Part shown: piece after piece, positions 46,381 through 58,350 of the stretch
How positions within the stretch are numbered: position 1 is the stretch's first letter
How the letters are laid out: the number at the start of each line of letters is the position of its first letter
Source of the DNA: Hofstenia miamia
Taxonomy: Eukaryota; Xenacoelomorpha; Acoela; Hofsteniidae
Length of the DNA stretch: 64,000 nucleotides
Reading direction: 5' to 3'
NCBI GenBank assembly: GCA_900660155.1
Contig: CABFPE010000208.1
Coordinates: forward strand, 1,045,381 to 1,109,380
Made by a program: the position numbers and the translations under genes
Notes under the pieces: generated by a model
Told to the model about the DNA's origin: nothing
Seen by the model: only the letters and a program-made list of their open reading frames with translations
Database searches by the model: none

Positions 46381-47190
46381 CATTATTTATTTAATATGTT
46401 TCGGGATGCCGCTGCCATTTTCAAAAAGTTTTCCACTATAAAATTTACAAAATATTAATCAAATTACATTTTTTTATAATATTTTCGGTAAATTTAGTTT
46501 GTATTTATATTCATCTTTTTTGTTTAAGCTTGGTTCCTCTAATTCTATACATGTATAAATTGATTCAATGATGCTTAGTTGAAAATTATCAATTGCCTTG
46601 GATAAAATTTTATATGTAAATTTCATATCACAGTTCTTTAAATTATCAGAGATGGTCGAATGAATTTTGAGTTCTTTTATTCCTTATTGTAAATTTCTTG
46701 AAGTCTTTCCAATGTATTGTACACCACAGTTGCAAGTTATTTCATATACTACTTTGAAAATGTCGTCAATCTTGGTTTCTGTTTTTAGTCCTATTAGATG
46801 TCTTAGTTTACTGGTCTTAAGTATAAAACCTATCTTTAAAAATGATGGAGTGATTCTTTTCAGATATTTCTGTAATTTAATTGATTGTATGCCTCGATAT
46901 TCAATGTTAAAGATGTAATTGTATAAATAAATACTTTGTTGTTTTTAGTTTCTTGACTTTGTAGTAAGTCTTCTAGTTTTTATTTTATAATTCTATCGAC
47001 TATATATGTTGGATATTCATTACGCTTAAATATATCTTTGATCTTTATGATTGATTTATGAATATTATAAAAAATGTAATTTGATGAATATTTTGTAAAT
47101 TTTATAGTTATAAACTTTTTGAAAATGGCAGTGCCATGCCGAAACATGTTAAATAAATGATGTGTTTCTTTTTTAAAAATAATGAAATTT
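46381..47190 (-). mobile_element. Penelope-like element fragment: RT end, GIY-YIG endonuclease, inverted tail
   Basis: Minus-strand reading: SIIKIKDIFKRNEYPTYIVD (end of the RT domain, about 47065-46985), YRGIQSIKLQKYLKRITPSF, then VVYEITCNCGVQYIGKTSRN (46741-46685), the GIY-YIG-type endonuclease start in its Penelope form. After an in-frame TAA comes IKELKIHSTISDNLKNCDMK, and the C-terminus ends NLPKIL (about 46485). A tail follows (46480-46381) containing GAAAATGGCAGCGGCATCCC and GAAACATATT. An inverted copy of this tail lies at about 47060-47180 (GAAAATGGCAGTGCCATGCC, GAAACATGTT), so the fragment is flanked by inverted tails. Such inverted, terminal-repeat-like arrangements are typical of Penelope insertions. 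Confidence 0.85.
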
Positions 47191-47562
47191 ATCACAAGAA
47201 GGCAAGGGCCTCAACTACACAAGATGAAACGTGTAAGAATTATTAAATGTCTGCGTTAAAAAGGGCAATGCCATTTTATGAATACAAGAAATACACAAAT
47301 ATTTTACTGTATGCGCAAAAAGAATATCAAAATGTGCTTTACTAGAATGGCTTGGGCACATTACCTTTGGATTTCCATGCAAAACATGATGGTTCCATTA
47401 AATTTTGTGAATAGTTCAAATTCAACTAATTCAATCACTTTCTCAAATTTGCAGAAAGCTGATTTTTACAAGATTTCCTTAATGCTAAATTATATCAATA
47501 TGTAGATAAATAAAATTTTAGAACAATGAAAAAGCAGTTTGATTTTATAAATATATTCAGGA
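47191..47562. other. Spacer without recognised gene
   Basis: A plus-strand ORF at 47278-47505 has no recognisable domain. Confidence 0.4.
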
Positions 47563-47895
47563 TAAGATGTTCTATATTTAGACACTTTTATTTACAATTT
47601 CAGAAACTGATAAATTCTCTAAATAGCGTCAATAATGTACAAAAATAATAAAAAGACATGAAATATATACAAGAAAAGCGTCATTTTAGGCTACGGATAT
47701 TATCGTCTTGTAGTAGTATAATCAGTATTATAAAATTTGTAGCCTAACCATTCATTCCATTGCCTTATTGGATTATTTATAAAAGAATTTCGCTTTATTT
47801 TAGATTTATACTTGTTTACAGTAAATCTTTTTGTTCTTTTGTTGATCTTGTTCGAAAAGTCTGGGATTTTTATGCAATTATAGGGTGGAGGCAAT
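47563..47895 (-). pseudogene. LINE 3'-end fragment
   Basis: The motif AAATAGCGTCAATAATGTAC at about 47620 matches GAATAGCGTCAAGAATGATA near 38476 in the 3' end of LINE A. On the minus strand 47894-47700 codes RFTVNKYKSKIKRNSFINNP with IRQWNEWL, the usual last block of a jockey/CR1 ORF2 (K-x-S-F-x-x-x-x-x-x-x-W-N-x-L). It is a 5'-truncated copy of the same family. Confidence 0.65.
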
Positions 47896-50387
47896 TTTAC
47901 AATTTTATAAAATTTAAGGATGAAAATTAATTCATTTCAACAAAAATTGAATTTCTAACATGTGTAAAATTGTACACATCATGTCTTTGAGCGGGTCGTT
48001 GGCAATTGAACTTCAGGATTTCCTTTAAATATTGATTATTGGTGCTTTATGTGGACACAAATAATATTAATTTAGTCCCAAGTGCAGAATTCTATTAAGA
48101 GGTACGTGCATTTGTACTTGCGACATATTGAAGTAAAACTTTCTAAAATAGAGATCTTAACATAAAAAATAAAATAGGTTTAGTGAACGTCATTTAGAAG
48201 CTATGAAGGGAGTAGAGATGCGTTTTCCAGTAGAAGACTTCGACTTTACATAAGAAATTCCTGAGTATAGGTCTATTTGGTGCACGCATGGATACGAGCT
48301 GCAAGTGTGGTGAGAAATTCAAGTCAGGCCCATAATTTCCATTATATCTATTAGTTTGACATCTGAACCCTTTAATAACGCCTTTCTAGTTTGTGTACGA
48401 TAGTGCATAAATCCCACTTCAAGGTCAATGAGTTAAACTTAATAGATATATAATCCACAATTTTTTAGGTGTTCTAATATTGTTTAGATTTGTTGTCTAA
48501 CAATCTTCAGCAAATGTGCAATGAATTTTTTAAATAATATTGGAGTTGTCAAAGCTTTTTGTTGTTAATTATAATTGCGGATGTCGACTAAGCTTTTTTA
48601 TGTTTTTTATTCGTACTTAATTTATTTATATCTATAGTGTGTTTTCCTCTATATTCAATTTTAAATGTTTGTTCAAAATTATTACAATTTTGTTGCTAAT
48701 TATTGCATCCATTGTTTCGTTAATATATTTTGTTGACAAATTATTTGGATATTTGAAAAATCAAAAATTCTATACACTGATCCATTAATTAGTGCGGTTT
48801 TGTAAGCTCTATGAAATTTAATTTGGAATTTATGTTAAATGTGTATCAGTTGGCTTTCCAGTAACAAAGCCATTAAGTTTTCTGCTATTATTCACGTTTA
48901 GGAAATTTCCTGTTGTCGTCCATTGTATTTATTTTGTTTAAAATCAATTTACCCTCATTTTGGCTATTTACCAGAACAAGTACATGAATCTTTCGTAATA
49001 ATTACCAATAATAGTAACATTGAACGTAATAATATCTTGATTAGAGGGATTTTTTGTAGTGACGATAACAACTACTACTTAAGGAACGGTGACAAGAACT
49101 GCTATTATTCAGTTATATTATATTTTAAATACATTTTCATTATCTCTTTAAAAACTTTGTCCATTACATTTCATATTGTCTTTAGATAAGATATAAATAT
49201 ATATTAGCAAAATATATTAAATTCGAATTTTAATGAAATATCTGATGTTTCATATTGATTTTTATAATGAAGGTAAAAATGCCAAAATGCAAATGATTTA
49301 AAATAAATATTAGCAAAAATTCAATTTCACTTTGTACATTTTAGGAAAAAAATTATAAAATATATGCCTGACTAAATTAATTGTAGGGTGAAAATGCGAG
49401 AATTTTTTAACTTCATGCTCAATTTGTGATTCAAAACGTGATGATTTTAGAATGGACACAAAAGTAAATAGCCGCGTCAATTTTTATATAGATTATTCAT
49501 TCTTTCATATGTGTACAAAATTAACAATTAACACATATAAGAAAATTACAACAAAATTAAATGCAGTTATAGCTGCAGAAAGCTTGGTTCTACGTAGTGA
49601 TCTCTAACCATTGACAAGAATGTCTTCGTTTACAACTCGTTAATATAATTTTATTGATATGAGTTCATAATGCAATAAAGAACTTGGTCTTCTTTTGTTA
49701 GAAATTTAGAGTGACAAAGAAATGCGTACAATAAATTTCATTTATTAACAAGAAAACTTAAAATGAGAAAAAGTTATTTTTAATTATATCATTTGTTTTG
49801 TATTCTTTATTTTTCAATTATTGTGAGATGGTGATTAATTATTACGATAAATTAAAAATTTACATGTAAGTGGAAAGACTGATACTACTTTCAATTACCA
49901 TTTTTTACAGTTCCCAAGGTGACAGAAAATAATATGATTTGCATTGTTAATTTGCAAGTTAATTTAGAAGTTTATGATTATTATAGGCACCATAACATAC
50001 TTCAAATTTTCAGCAAACATTTAAATTTGTACTCAGAATTTTGCAAATAATGCTAGGTTCCGTTCTCTGGTCTACAGATAGAGATCAAAATGCGAACTTT
50101 TAAATCACAGGATTATTTCTATTGCATGCGTTTTCCCATAATCCATTGAAATACTTTATTCAAGACACGTATATTCAAATGAATGTCACTTTCAACTTTC
50201 ATAAACATATATATAAATATTCATATTTCCATAATTCATTAATAGTGAGAGAATAGGCGAGTCTTAATAATGCATGTATCTACAAAATTAAAACTAGGTT
50301 TTCCAAAATTTAAATGAAGATTCCATAAAATTACCTAAAAATTACATAAGCACCAAAGTATTGTGAATTTAAAGAATTTTAAATATA
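47896..50387. other. Non-coding region downstream of TRAPPC11
   Basis: No supported gene. Minus-strand codons near 48770-48640 (FFKYPNNLSTKYINETMDAI) could be a faint Penelope-like relic. The plus-strand ORF at 48923-49189 shows no domain. The last 230 bases should be the 3' untranslated region of TRAPPC11. Confidence 0.4.
50155..50160 (-). terminator. Possible polyadenylation signal of TRAPPC11
   Basis: AATAAA on the minus strand, about 230 bases past the TRAPPC11 stop codon. Other AATAAA hexamers lie further on in this AT-rich DNA, so the choice is tentative. Confidence 0.35.
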
Positions 50388-52670
50388 CTACGCATTCAAT
50401 AATGCACTTTGAACATGGCGAGGCTTTACAAATATCTGCCGTGGGACTGATTGCTTTACTACATTATTTATATCTTTACTAGATCTTTTGAGATAAAGGC
50501 TAAGTTGAGGTATAGTAAGATATCCAACAGATATAGGAACAAATGTGTAATTTAATGTTCTTTTATCACCCGGAAGTAAATATACATGTATTTGATGGTT
50601 TCCTGAGAATTTAATGCAATCTGAAGAATGCATAGTTACCTGGATTTCTTGGATACTTTCGGAGCGATTGGTAACAATAAACTCTACTGGAATAGGCGTG
50701 AGTATATACCCAAATGAAGGAAAGTCAGCTTCTACTGAAATAGGAATGCTGTCTACATTATATGCAGGTGCAACATCAAAGTAACTTGTGCTATACAAGA
50801 GGGAGTTAGAGCCTAGAGTATGACGGCGCCATGTTACTTTATATAATCCTAAATTAAGAGTGGTTGGCTCTGCTGAATTCATTGTTTCTACAAGACATAA
50901 GTCACGGAACGATTCATTTTGGCAAAGAAGTAAGTGTTTAAACGGACAATGTGATAATTTTGTAACGCTTGGCTCTGAAAGTTCGAACGAGGCATCTTTA
51001 ATATCTAAAGAATGTGGTGAGACAACAAGGAGAGAAGAAATCAAAATGCAAGGATTTGATGCATGCAAAGTGTCTAAAGGCTCCATCGCTAAAGTACAAA
51101 CTTGTGATGAAATGTCAAACGGTTTTATTACACTGAGAGAAAGTGTATCACTTTTAACACAAGAACATTGTAAAGTAGTATCTTCCTCAATTACCACGTC
51201 AACGTTATACAAAAAATCAAATGTAATTTTCGCTAGACCAGGTTGCATTACCTGCAGAACAATATCGACGCTAACAGTGTTATGTGGCTCAAGAGTGTCT
51301 TGAAAATTAAAAGCAATCTCCGCATTGGCATCAATTTCGGGTTCACCAGCAAAATACATCTTTGCATTATTATCACCATCATCAAGATGCACCTTAAGAA
51401 CCATATTTTTTATAGTAGCTGCCTCTTCTGAATTAATAATGACTTCTAAATTGTACAATTCATTTATAAGTACTGGAGGTTTATGTACAAAATTTATGAA
51501 ACTGCATGCGTTTTTGCAGCGAAGTTTGGTGGAACTTCTTTCAATAACATCTTTAATATTGCAGTATTGATTATCAGTACTTCCTAGCCTACCAGCACGT
51601 AAAACTGATTCTATCAAGTTCATTTGTGAATAGCCACGACTCCAGCGTAATGTTAAACATTTATGCTGCTCTTCATTACCCATTAGCAATTCAACATTAA
51701 CAATTTCGAGATTTTCTCCAATATCTTCCTGGTTAGGGTAAAACTGAAATTGAATATTGTGCAAACTATTCCAATCATGAAATTCACATTTCCTTGAACA
51801 ATCATATCTAGATTTTGAGAAATGAACAGCGAGTTTAGAAAATGATATTTTGGCCCGAAGATGAATTTTTACAAAAACATTTAGTGTAACTTTCTCTGTA
51901 GCTGAAAATGACTCTTGTGAAAAACAAGATCTTAGGGTAACAACAGTTGGTATGTTTGTAATGTCTAAAATAATTGGCTTGCTGTTACATCTAGACAAAG
52001 CATTTTCCCAATTGGCGAGTAAGGAGCGGGATTCACTCTTACCAACTCCTTTTAATGGCTGAGGAGCACAGCTTTCAAAAAATATTTTCTGTAAATTCGC
52101 ATAAATAATCAACCTTTTATCTTCATCTATTTGCGTAGATGGACCTAGCAGTTCCAAAGCTAATAATGAATACTGTTCAACATCAGCACACATATACGCA
52201 GTATGTAAAGCATTAAAAAGTAAATGACTAATGATTAAAGGCCATGGATCCCGACGATAATCAGGAAGAACTTTTAGGAAATACTTTAAAGCTTTTGAAT
52301 AGTCTCTACCATTTGAATATTCTTCTCCTAATTGCAATTTCAAACAACGCTCCATTCGTGTTGAATGAAATTGACCAAACTTTGAAACAGCAGCCGACAA
52401 TAAAGGAATAATAATAGCGCTGAAATTTACTAATGACTCCTCATGCTGCAAACATTTAATGCCAATTTCTTCTTTTGCTATATCTGGAGGTTCAATGCTC
52501 TGATTGCCTTGACGCCAAGGTCGTTGGCCATAAAACTCCATAGTCTCAAAATCTGCTAATGGATTTGGAAATGGCGGATCAGACATAGAATGACAATGTG
52601 TATGTGAAAAATCCCGACGAATCATAGCGTAATTGGCGGCTTCTTGGTAATAAAAACCAGGATGAGGAAC
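50388..52670 (-). CDS. TRAPPC11: TRAPPC11, exon 4 (residues about 340-1099 and stop)
   Basis: The exon is 2,283 nt and phase 0, from acceptor TCTTTGTAG (ending 52671) to the stop. It opens VPHPGFYYQEAANYAMIRRD and contains MEFYGQRPWRQGNQS, both nearly the same in vertebrate TRAPPC11. The first third (TPR-like helices, to about residue 520) completes the foie-gras domain. The rest is the beta-rich Gryzun-type region, ending QIFVKPRHVQSALLNA. TRAPPC11 is a subunit of the metazoan TRAPP III tethering complex on ER-Golgi membranes and has roles in secretion, autophagy and protein glycosylation. Joined to the three upstream exons the protein has about 1,099 residues, close to the human 1,133. The large undivided last exon is notable: vertebrate genes split it into many exons. 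No break or frameshift is seen. Confidence 0.95.
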   Translation of the reverse strand, partial: VPHPGFYYQEAANYAMIRRDFSHTHCHSMSDPPFPNPLADFETMEFYGQRPWRQGNQSIEPPDIAKEEIGIKCLQHEESLVNFSAIIIPLLSAAVSKFGQFHSTRMERCLKLQLGEEYSNGRDYSKALKYFLKVLPDYRRDPWPLIISHLLFNALHTAYMCADVEQYSLLALELLGPSTQIDEDKRLIIYANLQKIFFESCAPQPLKGVGKSESRSLLANWENALSRCNSKPIILDITNIPTVVTLRSCFSQESFSATEKVTLNVFVKIHLRAKISFSKLAVHFSKSRYDCSRKCEFHDWNSLHNIQFQFYPNQEDIGENLEIVNVELLMGNEEQHKCLTLRWSRGYSQMNLIESVLRAGRLGSTDNQYCNIKDVIERSSTKLRCKNACSFINFVHKPPVLINELYNLEVIINSEEAATIKNMVLKVHLDDGDNNAKMYFAGEPEIDANAEIAFNFQDTLEPHNTVSVDIVLQVMQPGLAKITFDFLYNVDVVIEEDTTLQCSCVKSDTLSLSVIKPFDISSQVCTLAMEPLDTLHASNPCILISSLLVVSPHSLDIKDASFELSEPSVTKLSHCPFKHLLLCQNESFRDLCLVETMNSAEPTTLNLGLYKVTWRRHTLGSNSLLYSTSYFDVAPAYNVDSIPISVEADFPSFGYILTPIPVEFIVTNRSESIQEIQVTMHSSDCIKFSGNHQIHVYLLPGDKRTLNYTFVPISVGYLTIPQLSLYLKRSSKDINNVVKQSVPRQIFVKPRHVQSALLNA

Positions 52671-53306
52671 CTACAAAGATTATATAAAATAAAGTTTAGT
52701 TAAAAAAACAATTTATTTAAAACATTTTATCATGCAATTTGGAACGATTCTACATGCATAATTATGTATTCTATTTATATATAGCATTTGCCTAGCTAAA
52801 GTTGAAACAGCATTGCAAACGAAATCACTTAGGTACTACAAAATTGGCACGTCTTACATTAACATTTTGAACTACATTATACATACATATGTATGAAAAG
52901 TCATCTTAATGAGATGAATTTCACATCCATTGATGATTTGAAGGAGAAAATTATGCCGGTGTGGACCCAAAACATCCTAGCGGAGTACTGTGCATCATTG
53001 GTAAAATCAATGAACTGAAAAAAATATTGAAAATGCGAAATGACAACTTATAATTGCCATCTAAAAGGACATTTTTGTCAACGTAAAAGTTTTTTCATCT
53101 AATTTTTTACTTACTATTATGTCTGCTGCAACAAAAATCGATTTTACACCTCCGCTCTCAGACTTTTGAGCCTCACTGTNNNNNNNNNNNNNNNNNNNNN
53201 NNNNNNNNNNNNNNNNNNNNNNNNNNNNNNNNNNNNNNNNNNNNNNNNNNNNNNNNNNNNNNNNNNNNNNNNNNNNNNNNNNNNNNNNNNNNNNNNNNNN
53301 NNNNNN

Positions 53307-53340
<34 letters not shown>

Positions 53341-55112
53341 TAATAGCTCCTTCTAGGTAGTATGGCTTTTTCAAAAATCCGCTACATAGAGGGACTTGAG
53401 TAAAATTTTCCATACTACATAGAGGGATTACTCAGCAATCCTTAAAAAATTTTGCATGAAGGTAGGGACTATTAAAAGCCTATGTCCTACAAAAATTCAG
53501 GAATTTATGCGGGAAAAATCAGCTTATATGGTTATGTGGGAAAAATACATGGAGGGAGGTATATATAGAGAGAAAGTCTAAGAAAGCAACTAACCATGTG
53601 GCATGAGTAATTTAGTTTAATGAACGGCAAGAGAATTGTATTTAATTTGACAAAAATTACGAGCAAAACCATGATTAGAGAATTTCACTAGAACTTCTTG
53701 GCCAAAGCCGGAGTGGAACATCACAGCCATTGAAATTAGTTTAACGATAAGCAATACCATTTACTATCTGATCAGGGAAGAACCGGACATAAAATCGCAA
53801 GGGCGATGCACTTATCAGCCCTCAGACCTACCCCCGGCTCTTCCTCAAAACGAAACAAATTTAGCTCGACATCGTATGAATATTTAGCTTAGAATAAATG
53901 AATGAGCAACCGATCGAAGCGAAACAAAAAATTTTATTGGAATGCGTAACAAACTTATGAATATATACAAATGGTATTAAAAATTAAGCAGGTACCAGTG
54001 GCAAATTACAAAATTTGAAAAATAAAAATAAACATGGCGGCACTAATATTAAATAGGAACTTTCGCCCAACTATCCATGTTTGTTGTTGAAAGGAAGGGA
54101 CCGCTGTTACCTTAAATTTTGTGGGAATTTCTAGGCACTTAGCGCGAATCGCACTTTTTTCCTAAAATACCTATTTTTGGGAGTTTACTCCTGTATTATT
54201 CACCCGAACTTAATTATATTTACCATGGGTGGGTACTATAAAGGGACACTACCCTGCAAAATTTCAAGGATTTGTTTGGAAACGGGGTCATGATGAAGTT
54301 TAAAAAAACTTTCAGCGGGATAAATATATATATATATATATTGAGTGGTCAATTCGTGTGACCCCTCAGCCATGGGAAAACGAACAGAGTTAAGAAGAAA
54401 TTACATTTCTAAAGTAAACTTAAATTAACTGAGTTGACGTTGCAGCTAAATTTTTTAGTCAGAGAAGTTGGCTCTAATTTTGCTGCAAATCTTGAAGATT
54501 TATCTTCTGCTAGCCACAGTGTATATTCCACTGAATTTGTAATCAATGTAATTTATATTTCATATGATACGCCTATCCTTTCTAAAATAATAACGATAAC
54601 ACAGGTTAATCAATCAATGAAAAAACCTCTAAAAGCATGTAACGTCATGGAAGATTTAAGGTAAAACTTCATTTACTATAAACATTAGATAATTGGCAAT
54701 TATACTTTATTCTGACTGAATGGTCCATGTTATCCTATTAATTAACAACACCAGTGAGGTGTTAATCAAATTCCAAAAAACTACGTGGTTTTCAGTTAGA
54801 ATTTTTCTGTAGGCGCTAGGGTTGAATGAAGAATATGTCCAAAGAGTCTATTGGTCCAAGCAACACTATGGGCAATCTTAAACAGCCCTTTAAAGGTAGA
54901 AACCGTTCTTACCTACATTTTAAACAATTTTTATGGAATTTCGAAATAAATTTGTGTTACTGCTCAAGCTCCATTTAGACGCAATAGGGCAAACATAGCG
55001 ATGTGATTATTGAGAAGAGTGAGGGTGTGTTATTGGAAAGTGAAAGTTCTCGTAAAATAGAACACTCCGACGACATGGATATTTTGAGAATTATACTTAT
55101 TGAGCAACTAAC
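52671..55112. other. Intron 3 of TRAPPC11 (2.4 kb) with a gap and repeats
   Basis: It contains the 127-N gap at 53180-53306, (TA)n tracts at 53307-53336 and 54326-54341, and a short inverted motif around 53360-53430 (TACATAGAGGGA occurs twice, near TCCATACTAC). The plus-strand ORF at 54434-54664 shows no domain. No exon of TRAPPC11 is missing, because exons 3 and 4 join in phase 0 and align without a break. Confidence 0.8.
53180..53306. other. Assembly gap of 127 N
   Basis: This run of N has a non-round length, so it may be a size estimate rather than a placeholder. It abuts a (TA)n tract inside TRAPPC11 intron 3. Confidence 0.99.
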
Positions 55113-55556
55113 CTGAATTGCAGTTATTTTGCATTTAAGTGCCTCTTCGAACAATTCGGCGAAAATACTGAATTGTTTTGATAACCAGGCATAATGTTCG
55201 AAATACAAAGCTGGGTCACCACGCTTTTCTTTGAAGAAATTGATATGACGCTTGAAAAATTCAATGGCTTCTACTGCTTGGTACTGTTGAAAGGAAAGTT
55301 TACATATTTTATAATTAATGAAACCAGCAACAGTTTTAATCTCAATCACATTTGTATTGCTGATGAGCGCCTCCAATGTGTGATTATAAGCTTGTTTATA
55401 GTATCTAATAGCAGAAATGATGTCGCGCTTCATTTCGAAGAAAAATGCAACTTTGAATGCATGTCTGATAAAAAGTAGAGAATGATTGGTCTTGCTAAGT
55501 AAAGTTCTGTAGGAACGGACTCTTCGAGTTGCGGTTTGATAGTAGTTTTGAGCAAG
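55113..55556 (-). CDS. TRAPPC11: TRAPPC11, exon 3 (residues about 192-339)
   Basis: The exon is 444 nt, 148 whole codons, from acceptor ATGTATTTAG to donor CAG|GTTAGT. It begins LAQNYYQTATRRVRSY, continues TNHSLLFIRHAFKVAFFFEM and VIEIKTVAGFINYKICKLSF, and ends CKITAIQ. These segments match the start of the foie-gras domain of TRAPPC11 (for example IKT-x-AGFINYKIC) almost without gaps. The helical region forms the scaffold that contacts other TRAPP III subunits. Splice phases on both sides fit exons 2 and 4. Confidence 0.95.
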
Positions 55557-55626
55557 CTAAATACATTAAATGATTTCAATTTTAAAGCAAATTCATATTT
55601 AATAGATTATAATTTTAAGTATTAAC

Positions 55627-55841
55627 CTCATCAAATTCATTTTCCAAGCGTGCAACATACCCTGCCAAATGATCCGACACATTAATAACAAATAAAGCAC
55701 GAACTGTAAGATCACATCCATCACACAGCTCAGTCGCTCTCGTAGATGCTAATTGGTTCAGACCTGGAGGTATAGTTTTTTTCTGAAGTAATATTAGTAC
55801 AATTTTTGTGTTACGATTGTGTAGACTTTGTTTTACCTTAT
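55627..55841 (-). CDS. TRAPPC11: TRAPPC11, exon 2 (residues about 120-191)
   Basis: The exon is 215 nt from acceptor TTCATTGTTTAG to a weak donor GAG|GTTAAT. With the single base left by exon 1 it gives NKVKQSLHNRNTKIVLILLQ, then KKTIPPGLNQLASTRATELC and LAGYVARLENEFDE. The LIQKKTPLPPG and YIIRLENAFYE segments of the vertebrate protein align here. An alternative acceptor at 55783 would drop a well-conserved stretch and break the phase, so I chose the upstream one. The donor lacks the usual A at +3, but the joined protein is continuous. Confidence 0.93.
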
Positions 55842-55939
55842 CTAAACAATGAAATTAATGCTTGGTAAAAGAGTTTTTGAAATAGGCTACATTATGTTTA
55901 TATAAAACACATCTTTATGGAAGTGAATAAAATACTTAC

Positions 55940-56297
55940 TAACACTGGATTCGCATTCAACTTGCTTAACTTTCCAATCAGGATCATCCCATTCAAGGTC
56001 GAAAAATACTACAACAACACTTGGAATAGAACAAAGATGCTTTTTCATCCAATTGCGTTTGATAATTCCTTTCGGCATGTACCATTGATACGTTGTGGGT
56101 TTGGGCTTGCAAATGGGAATTTCAAAGGAATCGGTAATCAGCCGAAAAGAAATATTTTTTGAACTTCTTTCTGAAATAGTTAAAAATGCTTGCCAAACAT
56201 TTCGATGTGTTTGATTTTCCTCAATATTTAAACCATATAACATTATTACTGCTAATGGTCTGCATAATAATTCCGGAGGAAATTCACAGGCATTCAT
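55940..56297 (-). CDS. TRAPPC11: TRAPPC11, exon 1 (residues 1-119)
   Basis: I chose ATG 56295-56297 (MNACEFPPELLCRPLAVIML) because it aligns with the vertebrate start. An upstream TTG or ATG in the same frame would add a 14-residue hydrophobic stretch with no counterpart. Conserved blocks are KPTTYQWYMPKGIIKRNWMK and VVVFFDLEWDDPDWKVKQ, ending ECESSV at the donor A|GTAAGT. The exon leaves one base over, taken up by exon 2. Only this N-terminal part precedes the foie-gras domain. Upstream on the minus strand no clear core promoter is seen. Confidence 0.94.
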
Positions 56298-57639
56298 GTC
56301 TATTACAGCTAAATAACTAGAGAATAATGCAGCCAACATAGATCAATACATATTTATTAATATTTTTATTAATATTGGTATTCAAAGGGTTCTAAAATCT
56401 CAGGTACATCCTATTTTATACGTTTAATACACTAAATTCAATTTACAAGGAACGTACTCAGAATGCTATAGTTTAGCAACTTGTTTCACTATTCAGCATA
56501 ATTTAACAGTTGATATAACAAATTTGATTGTAATGATAGTTACGGCTGTCAAAATATGTGATCTAGTTGCATTACTTTTGCGGACAAAAGCAAAACACCT
56601 GGAATTATTCGAATTTTCAAATGTAAACAAAGGTAAATTTTAGAAAACTTGTGAAGCTTTTGCATGTTCTATCTATACTTGAACTTCACATGACAAATTC
56701 AGTTTTCAAGCATGTCTCCTTGTGCTTTAGCAATATTCGAGTCCAATTGAATTGTTGTGCAACATTTGTTCTTATAGGTAAGGGTATAGGTAAATCAAGC
56801 AATTTTACGTACATGTACGGTAAATTTTAGGTCAAGTAAAAATGAGGCGAATAATGTAGAACGAGGAGTAAAAATATTGTGAACCCAGCAAAACCAAAAT
56901 ATTTTATTCAGATACAGTGTGTATGTATGAATGATACGAAAACAATTGAAATTTAAAGAAACCAGTGAAACTAGCAATATTACAATACGCTAACAAAAAT
57001 GGTAATAGAAACGTACAAGTCATTATAATGTAGCGTTAACACACAATGAAACATCCTTGAATATAGGAAATTAACATCGCAATGTCATTGAGTTGCATGG
57101 TGATTATCATTTAATAAAATATCTACATTCATATACATTGATGATAAAGTGTTTTCAGAACATGTAAAATGGAGTTAATTCAAAGCTCAAAAAATTACCT
57201 AATCATTTAGGAAAAGCATTGCGAATAATACAGCTTGCAACATTCATACGCGCAGATTTTCCGTATACAATATACATGGAAAAATAAGCATCGCAATTAG
57301 TTCAAAGCTTTCGGTAATAAGTTACAATTGAATACTAATATTGCTGCGCGCTATTATCTAACACAAAGATTCGATAAATACTGTAATTAAAATGTATTGC
57401 ACAATTAATTTTATTCATAGATTATCTCCTCACTTAAATCGAAACATGCATAATATAAAGTTATTCACATCAGCCTTTACATACTGGATTATTATTTGAT
57501 GAATATTAAATATCAACTATTAAATACCGGAATATAGATCTTCGTAGTTTTCTATTAATATTCAAATTTCAGTATGGTTTTTTTTCGCAATTTGTTCACT
57601 GATGCACAAATCATTGGAGGAATACCATCAGGTCCGTAA
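56298..57639. other. Upstream region of TRAPPC11
   Basis: The promoter and 5' untranslated region should lie here. The DNA is AT-rich with no convincing promoter motif and no other gene. The minus-strand ORF at 56795-56977 shows no domain. Confidence 0.45.
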
Positions 57640-58350
57640 GAAGGACATTAAAGAAGAAGGCGGTACATATCATTTAAATAAAATGAAATATGTGAAGCAA
57701 AAATTGTTGGAGGCAAATAAGAGAAACAAAATGAACACTGGGGCAAACGCACTAGCAAAGAAATTAATGAGAAGGTAAGTCTTTTGAAAGCCAGAGGATG
57801 CAGTGATGTGGGTCCAAGTGTTGAAGGTAGACGACGGAGAAGAAAAATAGCCAACAATAACAGGCTACTGGTAAGAATAGTGACACCAATGGCAAGATTG
57901 ACATTTGCAAGACGAGGATCAGGATGGAAAAGTGAATGACTTCAAGCTTATCGTCATTGAAAAATAATCCATTACCAAGTAACCAATATCGGATGGCCAT
58001 AAAGCAGTCAGTTGCCTTGCATAGGCAATCTGAAATATTGGAGGATCTTACAACGAATTGAAGATCATCTGCGAAACTGCCATGAAATGCGTGGAAGTCC
58101 ATGAAAACAGCTGAAAGATGAGAGATGTAGCACGAAAAGAGGATAGTTCGAAGAACTGAGCCTTGTGGGTACGCAACAAGAGCTGGAAAAAAGTTGAGCG
58201 CTGGCCATCCTATAGAGCAGAGATGGCGAATAAATTGTGAAGGCAGGAGATCAGAACATTGAGGTCGAATGGGTCAAAGGCAGCTGATAAGTCAGTGAGA
58301 ACAAACAGTGACACGAGTCCAGCCTCACGATCACACCATAGTTTGTATTG
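57640..58350 (-). pseudogene. CR1/L2-type LINE reverse transcriptase relic
   Basis: On the minus strand the RT motifs follow in order: SLFVLTDLSAAFDPFDLNVL (palm, about 58300-58240), PQGSVLRTILFSCYISHLSA (about 58170-58110), and HAFHGSFADDLQFVV (about 58095-58050), followed by MAIRYWLLGNGLFFNDDKLE. The catalytic site reads FADD. Frames change between these blocks and a stop precedes the second one. The element is less AT-rich than its surroundings. It differs in sequence from LINE A and the right-hand LINE and belongs to another lineage. No endonuclease was found. Confidence 0.8.

Noticed and set aside
50860-51303. 147-codon plus-strand ORF
   Set aside because: It is antisense to the conserved TRAPPC11 exon and has no domain.
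53144-53413. ORFs over the third gap
   Set aside because: Ns and TA repeats; not coding.
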